Notes: generated by a model not told the origin, from the letters alone. 64,000 nucleotides of DNA from JADGRF01 sp036382515 (GCA_036382515.1 DASVHQ010000135.1:48122-112121); one strand, 5' to 3'; positions 9,681 to 18,861 are shown, counted from the first letter of the stretch. Translations and numbers: made by a program.

Positions 9681-12600
9681 ATGCGACGAACGCCACTTTC
9701 CATCTCGCTGGTTGCGATCTGGGCCGTGACAGGTCTGTGCGTGCTCGGCGTATGCTTGTCCACGAGCAGCGCCTGGGCGGCCCCGAAGCGCGGCGGTAGC
9801 AAAGCCAGCAGCAGCAGCAGCTCGAGCAGCAGCAGCAGCTCACGCTCGTCGGGGACCGCTCCCGGGGAAGACGAGGGCGACAAAGACGAAGGCAAGAACG
9901 TCAGCGCCAGCCTGGGTGCGAAGGCGGCGGGGCCGGCATGCGTCGCTGCCGACGCGACCAAGCGCGTGGCCGAGTGCCCGAAGAACGCGCCCAAGCAGAA
10001 CAAGGGCAAGGGTGGCGCGCCCAGCTCGAAGCTGCAAGAGGCCAAGCGCAAGGTCGAGCAGCCCAAGGGCTTCAAGCCCGGCGGTCCCTCAATCGAGCTC
10101 GACATGGCCACGTTGCGCAACAAAGAAAAGAGCGAGAAGAAGGCCAGAGATCTGCTGCTGCGCGAGATCCAGGTCACCAAGCGCCTGATCAAGAACACGC
10201 GGACGACGGACAACCGTCGTCCGGACTTCTTGCTGCGCTTGGCTGAAGGGTACTTCGAGCTCGTGCAGGTCGCGACGACCGAAGTGCGCAAGCTGGACGA
10301 GCCGATCCACCAGGCCTGCCAGGTGAAGAAGGACAAGGGTCAGTGCAACGCACTGATGAAGAAGCAGAAGGACTCCGAGCAGGATCTGGCCGACACGCGC
10401 GAGGAGAACATCAAAACGTTGGCGATGCTGGTCAAGGACCACCCCAACTACAAGAAGATGGACGAAGTGCTGTTCTCGCTCGGCTTCTCGCTCGACGAGA
10501 TGAAGCAGTTCGACCGCGCGCGTCAGGTCTACCACCGCCTGATCAAGAGCTTCCCGCAGAGCGACTACATCCCGAACGCGTATCTGTCGTTCGCCGAGTA
10601 CTACTTCCAGCAGGGCGACATGCGTGCCGCTCAGCAGTTCTACCAGAAGGTCACGGAGATCCCGCCGGAGAAGAACAAGGTCTACGGCTACGCGATCTAC
10701 AAGCAGGCGTGGTGCTACTACAACCTCGAGGACTTCAAGGCCTCGCTGCAGAGCTTCATCGAGACCATCCAGTTCGGTACGCAGAATCCGGAGGCGCCGA
10801 ACGTCGAGAACCTGGTCCGTCAGTCGCGCAAAGAGCTCGTCATGCCGTACGCGCAGGTCGGCAGCCCGGAGCGTGCGCTCGAGTTCTTCAAGCGCTACGC
10901 GAAGGACGACGATCAGGCGTACACGATGTTCGAGAACCTGGGTGAGCTGTACTTCGACACCGGCAAGTGGCCCGAGGTCATTGCGGTCTATCACGGCCTG
11001 ATGGCGGCACGGACGAACGACGACAAGGTCTGCTACTGGCAGACGCGCGTCACCAATGCGATCATCTCGTCCAAGCCCAAGGCGCAGCAGGTGACCGAGG
11101 TCGAGCGCATGATCGACCTCTACGACACCTACCAGAAGGACACGCACAAGGAAGACGCCAAGAAGATCTGCAAGCAGGCGGCGGCTTCGGTGCTCATTGA
11201 TCTGGCCACTGCCTGGCACCGTGAAGCGATTGGTACCGATACCCAGCCAGGTACCAACGATCGCAATACGATGGACATGGCGTCCAAGCTCTATCGCCTC
11301 CTGCTCAAGGAATTCCCCGAGATGGAGTCGATGGAGTTCCCGGACATCGACAAGCGCGACTGGCCGACTGAGTACAAGGTCGCGTACTTCTACGCCGAGC
11401 TTCTCTGGAAGATGGAGAACTGGGGCGAGTGCGGTCCGGCGTTCGACAAGGTGCTGGAAGTGAACCCACAGGGTGAGTTCACGGCCGACGCCGCGTACGC
11501 AGCGGTGCTTTGCTACAACAAGCAGTATCAGCAGTCGTTCGCACAGAACGAGAAGTCCGTGCGCGGCAAGGTCGACAAGGAAGACAAGCCGGGCAAGGGC
11601 AAGAAGAAGAAAGACGCGAGCAAGGAAGATCGCTCGGCGGAGTTCAAGCCCAAGGAGTTCTCGCCCCTCGAGCTGGGCATGCTCAACGCGTTCCAGCGTT
11701 ACGTGTGCTTCGTGCCGGACAGCGAAGATCTCGCGCAGATCAAGTATCGCCGTGCCCGCATCTACTACGAGACCAACCACTTCGAAGAAGCGTCGGTCTT
11801 GTTCAAGGACATCGCGTTCAACCACAAGGACACCGAGCTCGGCGTCTATGCGGCGAATTTGTACATGGACTCGCTCAACGTGCTCGGCACGTACAGCGAT
11901 CCGCAGCGGCCGGCTTGCTACGACGACATGAACGACAACATCGAGCCGCTGTCCGGGCTCTACTGCGGGACGCCGGAGAAGCACGAGTCGAACGCCGAGC
12001 TCTGCAACGTGCTCGAGCAGCTGCGCTGCGACCTGCTGCGTAAGAAGGCAGAGGCACTGCAGAACAACAAGGAGTTCAAGCAGTCAGCGACCGTGTACGT
12101 GTCGATCTTCCGCAAGTTCCGCGAGTGCGGAAAGCTCGACGAGGTTCTGTACGACGCGTCGATCAACTTCGAAGCCGCGCGCCTTTTGGGTCGTGCGATC
12201 AAGGTTCGTAAGGTCTTGATCGACAAGTATCCGGAGAGTGAGTGGGCCAAGCGCGCGCTGTACCTGATCGGCGCGAACTTCCACGCTCTGGCCATCTACG
12301 ACACGGCTGCCGACTACTACGAGCAGTTCGCCGTGAAGTACCCGGGCGAGGATGGCAAAGCGTGCACCGATGCCGACAAGGCAGCGGGCACCTGCGCCAT
12401 CGCTCACGAAGCCTTGCAGAACGCCATCTTCTTCCGCCTGGGTCTCGGTGACGAGGAGAAGGGTGTCGAAGACGGCAAGACGTACGAGAAGAACTACACG
12501 CACAAGTTCCCGCGGGAGACTTCGCGCGTGAAGTACTCGCTGGGCTCGATCTACGAGCGCCAGCAAGACTGGAACAAGGTCATCACGCACTACACGGCCT

Positions 12601-13508
12601 TCATCAACCAGTACAAGAAAACCGCCATGCCGGATGAGCTAATCCAGGCGAACGTCACTGTGGGTCGTGCGTATCTGTCCATCGCGGCCGCGGCGAACGC
12701 CGACAAGGCCAAGAAGTCGAAGGACGCGGCCACGAAGGACAAGCCCGCGCTCAGCAACAGCAAGGCGGAGCCGTACTTCAAGGCCGCTGCGAAGATCTGG
12801 TCCGACGGTGCCCCGGAGGCGATCGCCAAGTCCGAGCTGCCTGACGATCAGAAGGCGCGTTCACTTGCCTACGCGAAGATCGCGGTGGCCGAGGCGATGT
12901 TCAACCTCGCCAACGCCGACTTCGATAAGTTCGCGACCATCAAGTTCCCGGTGTTCAAGGCGACCGTCGGTGCCAAGGACAGCTTGGACAAGAAGAAGAA
13001 GGTCCAGGAACAATTCACGAAGTGGATGGGCGAGGACTTTGTGAAGTGGATGGGCGAGAAGGCCAAGGCGCTCGACGCTGCTCAGAAGTCGTACGAGAAG
13101 ATCTCGGATCTCAAGGTGCCGCAGTGGGATATCGCCTCGGCGACCCGCATCGGCGACATGTACCTCTCGTTCGTCGACGACTTCCGCGACGCGCCGGTTC
13201 CGCCGACGCTGCAGGGAGACGACGAGCTGGTGGACATCTACTACCAGGGCTTGGACGAAGCTTCGAAGCCGTGGGTCGAGAAGGCGAAGGGTGCCTACGA
13301 GTTCTGCCTGATCACCGCGACCAAGGTGCGTTGGTTCAACGAGTTCATGACGCGTTGCGAGCAAGAGCTGTTCAAGCTCGACCCGCGCGCTTACCCGCGT
13401 GCCGCGGAGCTACGCGGCAGCGACACCTACACGTACAGCGCCGAGGCCAAACCGAGCATGATCGAGCTTGGTGGCACCGGCGACGAGGACCTCGAGGGAG
13501 GCAAGTGA
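9681..13508 (+). CDS. gltD: Large secreted TPR protein, GltD/AgmU-like
   Basis: The protein has 1275 residues from ATG 9681, whose ribosome-binding site (GGAAGG) overlaps the end of the preceding gene. A signal peptide ending near AWAA is followed by a poly-Ser tract (about residues 44-60) encoded by two AGC runs. Many TPR-type repeats follow (FSLGFSLDEMKQFDRARQVYHRL, AYLSFAEYYFQQGDMRAAQQFYQKV, LGELYFDTGKWPEVIAVYHGL). A Lys/Asp-rich insert (KGKKKKDASKEDR) sits near residue 640. Length, export signal and TPR content fit AgmU/GltD, a roughly 1200-residue periplasmic subunit of the gliding complex. Its stop overlaps the next start (TGATG), indicating translational coupling. Confidence 0.78.
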   Translation: MRRTPLSISLVAIWAVTGLCVLGVCLSTSSAWAAPKRGGSKASSSSSSSSSSSSRSSGTAPGEDEGDKDEGKNVSASLGAKAAGPACVAADATKRVAECPKNAPKQNKGKGGAPSSKLQEAKRKVEQPKGFKPGGPSIELDMATLRNKEKSEKKARDLLLREIQVTKRLIKNTRTTDNRRPDFLLRLAEGYFELVQVATTEVRKLDEPIHQACQVKKDKGQCNALMKKQKDSEQDLADTREENIKTLAMLVKDHPNYKKMDEVLFSLGFSLDEMKQFDRARQVYHRLIKSFPQSDYIPNAYLSFAEYYFQQGDMRAAQQFYQKVTEIPPEKNKVYGYAIYKQAWCYYNLEDFKASLQSFIETIQFGTQNPEAPNVENLVRQSRKELVMPYAQVGSPERALEFFKRYAKDDDQAYTMFENLGELYFDTGKWPEVIAVYHGLMAARTNDDKVCYWQTRVTNAIISSKPKAQQVTEVERMIDLYDTYQKDTHKEDAKKICKQAAASVLIDLATAWHREAIGTDTQPGTNDRNTMDMASKLYRLLLKEFPEMESMEFPDIDKRDWPTEYKVAYFYAELLWKMENWGECGPAFDKVLEVNPQGEFTADAAYAAVLCYNKQYQQSFAQNEKSVRGKVDKEDKPGKGKKKKDASKEDRSAEFKPKEFSPLELGMLNAFQRYVCFVPDSEDLAQIKYRRARIYYETNHFEEASVLFKDIAFNHKDTELGVYAANLYMDSLNVLGTYSDPQRPACYDDMNDNIEPLSGLYCGTPEKHESNAELCNVLEQLRCDLLRKKAEALQNNKEFKQSATVYVSIFRKFRECGKLDEVLYDASINFEAARLLGRAIKVRKVLIDKYPESEWAKRALYLIGANFHALAIYDTAADYYEQFAVKYPGEDGKACTDADKAAGTCAIAHEALQNAIFFRLGLGDEEKGVEDGKTYEKNYTHKFPRETSRVKYSLGSIYERQQDWNKVITHYTAFINQYKKTAMPDELIQANVTVGRAYLSIAAAANADKAKKSKDAATKDKPALSNSKAEPYFKAAAKIWSDGAPEAIAKSELPDDQKARSLAYAKIAVAEAMFNLANADFDKFATIKFPVFKATVGAKDSLDKKKKVQEQFTKWMGEDFVKWMGEKAKALDAAQKSYEKISDLKVPQWDIASATRIGDMYLSFVDDFRDAPVPPTLQGDDELVDIYYQGLDEASKPWVEKAKGAYEFCLITATKVRWFNEFMTRCEQELFKLDPRAYPRAAELRGSDTYTYSAEAKPSMIELGGTGDEDLEGGK
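9807..9839 (+). repeat. AGC trinucleotide runs encoding poly-serine
   Basis: Five AGC copies (9807-9821), one TCG, then five more AGC copies (9825-9839) encode an uninterrupted serine tract just after the signal peptide of the GltD-like protein. Copy-number change would stay in frame. Confidence 0.9.
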
Positions 13509-15013
13509 TGTCCATGCAGCGTTGTCATTCGCGTGCTTCCATCGTCGGTTTCGTTCTCCTGACGGCTGCTTGCGGCGGCAGTGCCGCCTCAGGCGGCAGC
13601 GGCTCCGGCAGTGGCTCGGCCACCGTTGGCGGCAAGGCCATCAAGACCGCTGGTGGTCAGGCAGTGAGCCAGGAGGCTCACAACCGCTGGACCGAGGGGC
13701 TCAAGCTCTTCAAGCTCTACGACACCAAGGGCGGCTGGACGAGCGCTCACTGCGATGACGCAGCGGGCAAGTTCGAGGATGCCGCCGGCGCACAGGCGAA
13801 GTTCGCCGAGGCGCTGTACATGGCGGGTCTTTCCAACGACCGCTGTGGCAATCGTGACAAGGCGCAGAAGTTCTATGGCGACGCGATCCGCGCGAACCCC
13901 AAGTTCTGCAAGGCGCGCGTGGCGATCGCTCTCGAGCACCTGCGCACGGGCCAGTCGTCGCAGGCGGAACGCGAGTTCGCGCAGTCGGTGCAAGACGACC
14001 CTCAGTGCACCGAGGGCTACGTGAACCTCGCCATTATGCAGCGCAAGCGCGGCATCGAGGGCAACAAGGAGGCGCTGTCGAACCTGCGCCGTGCGCTCGC
14101 CATCGACGCGCAGTACTTGCCGGCGTTCAACGAAATGGCGCTGCTGTACTTGAGCGAGGCCGCCGACAACACGAAGAAGCTCGACCTCGCCGAGGTCGTG
14201 TGTAGCCAGGCGCAGAAGATCAACGCCAACTACGCCGCGGTCTACAACACCTGGGGTTTGATCGATCTGCGGCGCGACAAGATCATCGACGCCGCGGCGA
14301 AGTTCCAGAAGGCCATGGAGCTCGACAACAAGATGTTCGAGGCCTACATGAACTTCGCGCGTATCACGATCGGCTTCCGCGGCTATCAAGATGCGAAGAC
14401 GGCTTACGAGAAGGCGCTCGCGCTGCAGCCCAAGAACTTCGATGCACAGATCGGCATCGGCGTCGCGCTGCGCGGTTTGCAAGACAACGCGAACGCGCAG
14501 GTGGCCTATGAGAAGGCCATGAAGCTCGATCCGAGTCGCGCCGAGCCGTACTACAACATCGGCTTGCTCTATCAAGATTTCATGAACGGCACGGCCGATG
14601 AAATGAAGAAGGCTCGCACGTACTATCAGGACTTCCTGGCGAAGGCGGGCTCGGACAAGCGCTACGCTGTGGCGGTCGAAGACGTCACGCGCAAATGCAA
14701 GGTCGAAGGCGGCAAGAAGCGCGGTTCGAGCCGCAGCAAATGCATCGCTGGGCGTTTGCAGAACATCGATCTTTACCTCGACACCATGAAGCAGATGGCC
14801 GAGATGGAGAAGCTCCAGAAGGAGCAAGAGAAGCAAGCGGCTGCGCTCGAGGCGCAGGAGAAGAAGGACGCGGAGAAAGCCGCTGCCGAAGCGAAGGCTC
14901 ACCCGCCGGCTGCTCCGCCTGCCGACGCGAAGAAACCAGCCGCTGGCGACGCTGCGCCTGCGGCCGCACCCGCGAAGGACGCGACGGCCGCGCCCAAGGG
15001 AAAAGACAAGTAG
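13508..15013 (+). CDS. gltE: TPR lipoprotein, GltE/AglT-like
   Basis: The protein has 501 residues; its ATG at 13508 overlaps the preceding TGA, and a second ATG at 13514 is possible. The signal peptide ends in the lipobox TAAC with Cys22, followed by a Gly/Ser spacer. TPR repeats fill about residues 55-390 (ALYMAGLSNDRCGNRDKAQKFYGDAI, LALQPKNFDAQIGIGVALRGL, AEPYYNIGLLYQDFM). A charged helical segment (EMEKLQKEQEKQAAALEAQEKKDAEK, given as separate Lys/Glu-rich blocks) and a Pro/Ala tail end the protein. Size and layout match AglT/GltE, the gliding-motility TPR lipoprotein. Convincing gene order with its GltD-like and GltG-like neighbours supports this. Confidence 0.78.
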   Translation: MSMQRCHSRASIVGFVLLTAACGGSAASGGSGSGSGSATVGGKAIKTAGGQAVSQEAHNRWTEGLKLFKLYDTKGGWTSAHCDDAAGKFEDAAGAQAKFAEALYMAGLSNDRCGNRDKAQKFYGDAIRANPKFCKARVAIALEHLRTGQSSQAEREFAQSVQDDPQCTEGYVNLAIMQRKRGIEGNKEALSNLRRALAIDAQYLPAFNEMALLYLSEAADNTKKLDLAEVVCSQAQKINANYAAVYNTWGLIDLRRDKIIDAAAKFQKAMELDNKMFEAYMNFARITIGFRGYQDAKTAYEKALALQPKNFDAQIGIGVALRGLQDNANAQVAYEKAMKLDPSRAEPYYNIGLLYQDFMNGTADEMKKARTYYQDFLAKAGSDKRYAVAVEDVTRKCKVEGGKKRGSSRSKCIAGRLQNIDLYLDTMKQMAEMEKLQKEQEKQAAALEAQEKKDAEKAAAEAKAHPPAAPPADAKKPAAGDAAPAAAPAKDATAAPKGKDK

Positions 15014-15024
15014 GGATTCTCGGC

Positions 15025-15046
15025 CGGGAACCTTTACGGGTTCCTG
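15025..15046 (+). terminator. Stem-loop after the GltE-like gene
   Basis: An eight-pair stem (CGGGAACC with GGTTCCTG, one G-T pair) with the loop TTTACG starts 12 bases after the GltE-like stop. The following bases are only moderately T-rich, so it may be a weak terminator or an RNA-stabilising hairpin. Confidence 0.45.
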
Positions 15047-15166
15047 TTGTCTGAGTAAGGTGTGTAGGATCCGTACATAAAAATCAGAAATTCGAGGAAG
15101 AACTCACGTGCGGCGGTTGCTGATGTGGGTAGGCGTAGATACGCTGCGCAGAGTCCGGACTCTACG

Positions 15167-15194
15167 CTGAATCGAGATGGCTGAATCGAGATGG
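15167..15194. repeat. 14-base perfect tandem duplication
   Basis: CTGAATCGAGATGG occurs twice back to back, followed by a partial third copy (CTGAA), about 40 bases upstream of the small secreted-protein start at 15236. It lies in a 222-base gap that has no other gene. Confidence 0.9.
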
Positions 15195-15235
15195 CTGAAC
15201 GACAGACGGAACGACGCGACCGCGGAGGTGAAGTC

Positions 15236-15496
15236 ATGACGAAGCTCATTGTGCTGACGCTGCTGGTTATCGGGATGGTCGGGGCTGCGGCGCCGGCATT
15301 CGCCCAGGACAACAAGGGTGGCGGCGGCGGTGCCGCGGCGACGTCGTACGACTTCGAGGACGACTTGGTGCAAGGCGACCTCGTCCGGCCTGACGGTGAG
15401 AACTTGATGGTGCGGCGGCGCGGAGCGCGCGAATCGCTCATCAAGATCCGGGAGCACTTCGTCCCGGAACTCCTCAAGTCCGTCGAGAATCTGTAG
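15236..15496 (+). CDS. Small secreted protein of the gliding cluster (CglF/GltF-like)
   Basis: The protein has 86 residues from ATG 15236, with GGAGG eight bases upstream. The signal peptide (LIVLTLLVIGMVGAAAPAFA) is followed by a Gly-rich spacer and a compact conserved-looking block: YDFEDDLVQGDLVRPDGE, then SLIKIREHFVPELLKSVENL at the C-terminus. Its place between the GltE-like and GltG-like genes matches the small periplasmic component (GltF or CglF) recalled from Myxococcus clusters. I cannot decide between those names. The family assignment is from memory of small DFEDD/RPDGE-type proteins and should be tested by profile search. Confidence 0.6.
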   Translation: MTKLIVLTLLVIGMVGAAAPAFAQDNKGGGGGAAATSYDFEDDLVQGDLVRPDGENLMVRRRGARESLIKIREHFVPELLKSVENL

Positions 15497-15627
15497 TCGC
15501 GCTTTGCGCTTGAACTGAGTCACGAGACACAGCGGCGCGGGCGGGTCGACAAGCCTGCCCCGCTCGTAGAGTTCACTTTGCCAACGCACTCTGCGTTGTA
15601 GGCCTGTTGCACGTCCTGGAGGCTGTG

Positions 15628-17736
15628 GTGGCGATTCCCATTACGTTTCACATCTTCGATGGTGACCAGATTGTCCAGAGCGAGACGCTCACGCAGGACG
15701 TCATCAAGATCGGCAAGCTCGATTCGAGCCATCTGAAGATCGACGACGAAGGCGTGTCGCGGATGCACTCCGTGATCGAGGTGTCGGGACCTGGCGAGGT
15801 CTACATCATCGATCTGGGGTCGGCGACGGGCACGATCGTCAACGGCCAGCGGGTGAACAAGACCCGCCTGGAGTCGGGCGATCAGCTGCAGTTTGGCGGG
15901 ACCCGCGTTGCGATCGAGATCGGTGAGCCGGTCCACGACGCCGTACCGCAGCAGCCGATGGCGGCGGCACCAGTTTCCTCCGCTTCCTCCGCTTCCTCCG
16001 CTTCCTCCGCTTCGCGGCCGCCGGGCATGGTGGCGCCAGGGCACGCCATGCCGAATCCGTTCGCGACGCCGGCTCCGGGCACCGTGCCCGCGGCGCTGCC
16101 GAATCCGTTTCAGACTCAGCCGGGCTACAGCGCGCCGGGTTTCGCGCAGCCGCAGTATGCGCAGCCGCAGCAGTATGCACAGCCGCAGTACGCGCAGCAG
16201 GAAGAGTACGCGTACGACGAGCACGCCGCCGAGGGCTCGGACGACAACGTGATCTACCAGATGGTTCCGCAGACTCCGCCCCTGAATCCGGGTGACATCG
16301 ACAGCGGCGAGTCTGCTGTCGAGGTGGTGATCCTGTGGGGCGAGTTGAGCATTCTGCACGTCGAGCACATGTCGCCGCCGCGCTCGTTCTACGTGGGCGA
16401 ATCCACGGACGCCAAGGGCAAGCTCACCACCGACTTCTTGATCGGCAGTGAGAGCCTGGGCACCGAGCGCATGCCCGTCGCGATCGAGTCGGGTTCCACG
16501 GTCGCCGTGGTGATCCCGCAGGGCGCGACCGGCGACATCACGGTCAACAACCAGACGATCAGCGTCGAGGAGCTTGCGGCGCAGGGTCAGCTGCAAACCT
16601 GCGGTGAGATGGCGGGCGCTCGCCAGTATCCGCTGCCGCCAGGCGCGACGGCGCGCATCGGCTACCGTGGTTTCACCTTCGTGGTGAAGCCGCTGTCGGC
16701 GGCGCGTCGCGTCGGGATCGGCGACGGCCCGAAGGTCGATTGGAAGGGCTACATCTGGACGATCGCCTCGATGGCGTTCCACGCCGGATTGCTCTTGCTG
16801 TTCTACTTCCTCCCCCCGCGTTCGTCTTCACTCTCGCTCGACCTGCTCAATGCGGACTCGCGCCTGGTCAAGTACTTGATCGAGCCGCCCGAAGTGCAGG
16901 AAGAGGAGACGCCCGAGTGGCTCCAGGAGAACAAGGACGACGACGAGGGCGGCAAGGGCAAGCGTCATAAAGACGAAGAAGGCCAGATGGGGAAGAAGGA
17001 CGAGAAGAAGACCAAAAATAAGTTTGGTATCGAGGGTAACGAGAAAGATGACCCTCACATGGCTCGCGACGAAGCCAAGGAGCAGGCGGCCAACGCCGGC
17101 ATCATCGGCATCCTGAAAGCGAGCGTTGGTTCTTGGAATTCTCCGACTTCACCCTACGGTCGCGACACCGCGCTGGGCAGCGACCCGATGAGCGCCCTCG
17201 GCGCCCTCATGGGTGACCAAATCGGTGGCAACTTCGGCTTCGGCGGGCTCGGCCTGCGCGGCACGGGTCGTGGCGGCGGTGGCACCGGTGAGGGCACCAT
17301 CGGCCTCGGCAACATCGGCACGATCGGCCACGGCGCCGGTGGTGGCAGCGGCTCGGGCTACGGCAGCGGCGCCGGTGGCTTCCACGGTCGCGAGGCGAAG
17401 GTCCCCCGCATCCGTAGCGGCCAGGCCGACGTGCACGGCTCGCTCTCGAAAGAGGTCATTCGCCGCATCATTGGCCGCCACATCAACGAGGTGCGCTTCT
17501 GCTACGAGCAGGAGTTGAACACGCGTCCTGACCTGCAGGGCCGCATCTCGATCAAGTTCATCATCTCGCCGACGGGCGCCGTGCAGACAGCCGCCGTCGA
17601 CAACTCCGACATGGGCAATGCCAAGGTCGAGCAGTGCATCGCGCAGGCGGTGCGTCGCTGGACGTTCCCGGCGCCGGAAGGCGGCGGCATCGTGGTGGTC
17701 AGCTATCCGTTCGTGCTGCAGCAGACCGGCGGCTGA
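15628..17736 (+). CDS. gltG: FHA-domain, TonB-like inner-membrane protein, GltG/PglI-like
   Basis: The protein has 702 residues from GTG 15628, five bases after GGAGG; a TTG at 15607 would add seven residues. Domains: FHA phosphopeptide-binding domain (about 1-100, with GKLDSSHLKI and GVSRMHSVI); a Ser-Ala then Pro/Gln/Tyr-rich linker (about 113-200); a second cytoplasmic beta domain (about 230-360); one membrane segment (about 375-396); a charged periplasmic stretch; a Gly-rich spacer (about 515-590); and a C-terminal AgmX/PglI-type TonB-like domain (about 600-700, RHINEVRFCYEQEL, GRISIKFIISPTGAVQ, CIAQAVRRWTFPAPEGG). In the Glt machine GltG couples cytoplasmic and motor parts to the periplasmic TPR proteins. 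Domain order is diagnostic for GltG/NfsG. Confidence 0.8.
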   Translation: MAIPITFHIFDGDQIVQSETLTQDVIKIGKLDSSHLKIDDEGVSRMHSVIEVSGPGEVYIIDLGSATGTIVNGQRVNKTRLESGDQLQFGGTRVAIEIGEPVHDAVPQQPMAAAPVSSASSASSASSASRPPGMVAPGHAMPNPFATPAPGTVPAALPNPFQTQPGYSAPGFAQPQYAQPQQYAQPQYAQQEEYAYDEHAAEGSDDNVIYQMVPQTPPLNPGDIDSGESAVEVVILWGELSILHVEHMSPPRSFYVGESTDAKGKLTTDFLIGSESLGTERMPVAIESGSTVAVVIPQGATGDITVNNQTISVEELAAQGQLQTCGEMAGARQYPLPPGATARIGYRGFTFVVKPLSAARRVGIGDGPKVDWKGYIWTIASMAFHAGLLLLFYFLPPRSSSLSLDLLNADSRLVKYLIEPPEVQEEETPEWLQENKDDDEGGKGKRHKDEEGQMGKKDEKKTKNKFGIEGNEKDDPHMARDEAKEQAANAGIIGILKASVGSWNSPTSPYGRDTALGSDPMSALGALMGDQIGGNFGFGGLGLRGTGRGGGGTGEGTIGLGNIGTIGHGAGGGSGSGYGSGAGGFHGREAKVPRIRSGQADVHGSLSKEVIRRIIGRHINEVRFCYEQELNTRPDLQGRISIKFIISPTGAVQTAAVDNSDMGNAKVEQCIAQAVRRWTFPAPEGGGIVVVSYPFVLQQTGG
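15975..16010 (+). repeat. 9-base tandem repeat (TTCCTCCGC x4)
   Basis: Four perfect nine-base units encode repeated Ser-Ser-Ala in the linker after the FHA domain of the GltG-like protein. Copy changes would lengthen or shorten the linker by three residues without breaking the frame. Confidence 0.9.
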
Positions 17737-17767
17737 CGTTCGGGTCCGTAGCAGGACCGAAGTTTGA

Positions 17768-17812
17768 ACATCGGGCGGATCCTTCTGTGTAGGGGTCCGC
17801 TCGATGTGTTTT
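17768..17812 (+). terminator. Intrinsic terminator after the GltG-like gene
   Basis: A 15-pair stem (17768-17782 with 17793-17807, two G-T pairs) with a ten-base loop is followed by a T-rich tail (TGTTTT). It begins 32 bases after the GltG-like stop and separates it from the TPR gene at 17968. Confidence 0.75.
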
Positions 17813-17905
17813 GAAAGGTCGCAACGGCGTGTCGGTCGGGTCCCCGACGGGTCGTTGGCAAGGGGGTGGGTGGGAAATTCAAGCTGCAACTTCGCCAGTT
17901 TGCGG

Positions 17906-17935
17906 TTGAGCTTCGCCCCCCCTCTCCCGTAACAT
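17906..17935 (+). promoter_or_regulatory. Sigma-70-like promoter before the second half of the cluster
   Basis: TTGAGC (17906-17911), an 18-base spacer and TAACAT (17930-17935) lie 32 bases upstream of the TPR gene start at 17968, just after the terminator. The match is moderate. Confidence 0.4.
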
Positions 17936-17967
17936 CCCAGGGCCACTGTTCCGAAGGAGCCACTCCG

Positions 17968-18861
17968 ATGAAGCGGTTTCAATTGCTGACCACCGGTATC
18001 GTCACGCTTTTGCTTTGCATGGCGGGCGACTGCTCGCGCGCGCGCGTCGAGTCGGTCAACAAGATGAACGAGGGCGTCACAGCGGCGGTGCAGAAGCGCT
18101 ATGTCGACGCGACCAAGCTGCTCGAGAGCGCAGCGGCGATCGACCCGGAGAACGACCAAGTCTTCTGGAACATGGCCCTGGTACACATGGAGCTGCGCAA
18201 GTACGACCGCGCGCGCGAGGACCTGCAGAAGGCCATTGCGCTGAACGCCAAGTCGGGCGGCTACCAGGAGAAGCTGGGTACGATCTTGATCGAGCTCAAG
18301 GACTGGCCGGCTGCGAAGTCGGCGTTCGAGAAGGCGATCGAGCTCGAGCCGGAGCTGTTCAAGGCGTACTACAAGCTGGCGCAGGTGAACGAGCAGCTCG
18401 ACGATCAGCAGAGCGCGCTCAAGAACTACACGGCCGCCATCGACAAGGGGCCGCGCTTCCTCGAAGCGTACAACGCGCTGGGGCGCCTGTATGCTGACCT
18501 TGGCTACATGGACAACTCGGTCCAGGTGTTGCAAGAGGCACTGAAGGTTGCTTTGCCGGGCACCGAGGAAGAGGCGCAGGCCCACCACCTGCTCGGCACG
18601 GTCTACCAGCAGCAGAAGAAGTACGCGGACGCGGTGCGTGAGTTCAAGGCGGCGCTCGACGTGGTGCCGGGGATGCGTGATGCGCTGTTCTCGCTCGGCT
18701 GGACCTATCAGCTGCAGGGCAACAAGGAAGAGGCCAAGCGCTACTTGCAGAAGTTCGTGGACGTCGCAGGCGCGGAGGCGCCGGCGCACTACGTGAAGGC
18801 AGCACGCGACAAGATTGCTGAGATGGCGGAAGGCTTTGCGACTTCCGCAGCGAACGAATAG
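17968..18861 (+). CDS. Secreted TPR protein of the Glt-like cluster
   Basis: The protein has 297 residues from ATG 17968, with AAGGAG nine bases upstream. A signal-like hydrophobic N-terminus (LLTTGIVTLLLCMAG) is followed by CSRARVESVNKMNEG; neither cysteine sits in a standard lipobox, so lipidation is doubtful. Six or so TPR units follow (VQKRYVDATKLLESAAAIDPEN, MALVHMELRKYDRAREDLQKAI, LGTILIELKDWPAAKSAFEKAI, LGWTYQLQGNKEEAKRYLQKF). It lies between the GltG-like and GltI-like genes, a position occupied by small TPR genes in Myxococcus gliding clusters. It is probably a periplasmic adaptor. The terminator and promoter upstream suggest a separate transcript with the giant TPR gene. Confidence 0.75.
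   Translation: MKRFQLLTTGIVTLLLCMAGDCSRARVESVNKMNEGVTAAVQKRYVDATKLLESAAAIDPENDQVFWNMALVHMELRKYDRAREDLQKAIALNAKSGGYQEKLGTILIELKDWPAAKSAFEKAIELEPELFKAYYKLAQVNEQLDDQQSALKNYTAAIDKGPRFLEAYNALGRLYADLGYMDNSVQVLQEALKVALPGTEEEAQAHHLLGTVYQQQKKYADAVREFKAALDVVPGMRDALFSLGWTYQLQGNKEEAKRYLQKFVDVAGAEAPAHYVKAARDKIAEMAEGFATSAANE

Noticed and set aside
10089..11984. 631-codon open frame antisense to the GltD-like gene
   Set aside because: It has the same composition as other shadow frames and no domain; the sense strand has TPR repeats.
15047..15070. TTGTCT and TAGGAT as a promoter before the small secreted protein
   Set aside because: The spacer is only 12 bases, too short for sigma-70.
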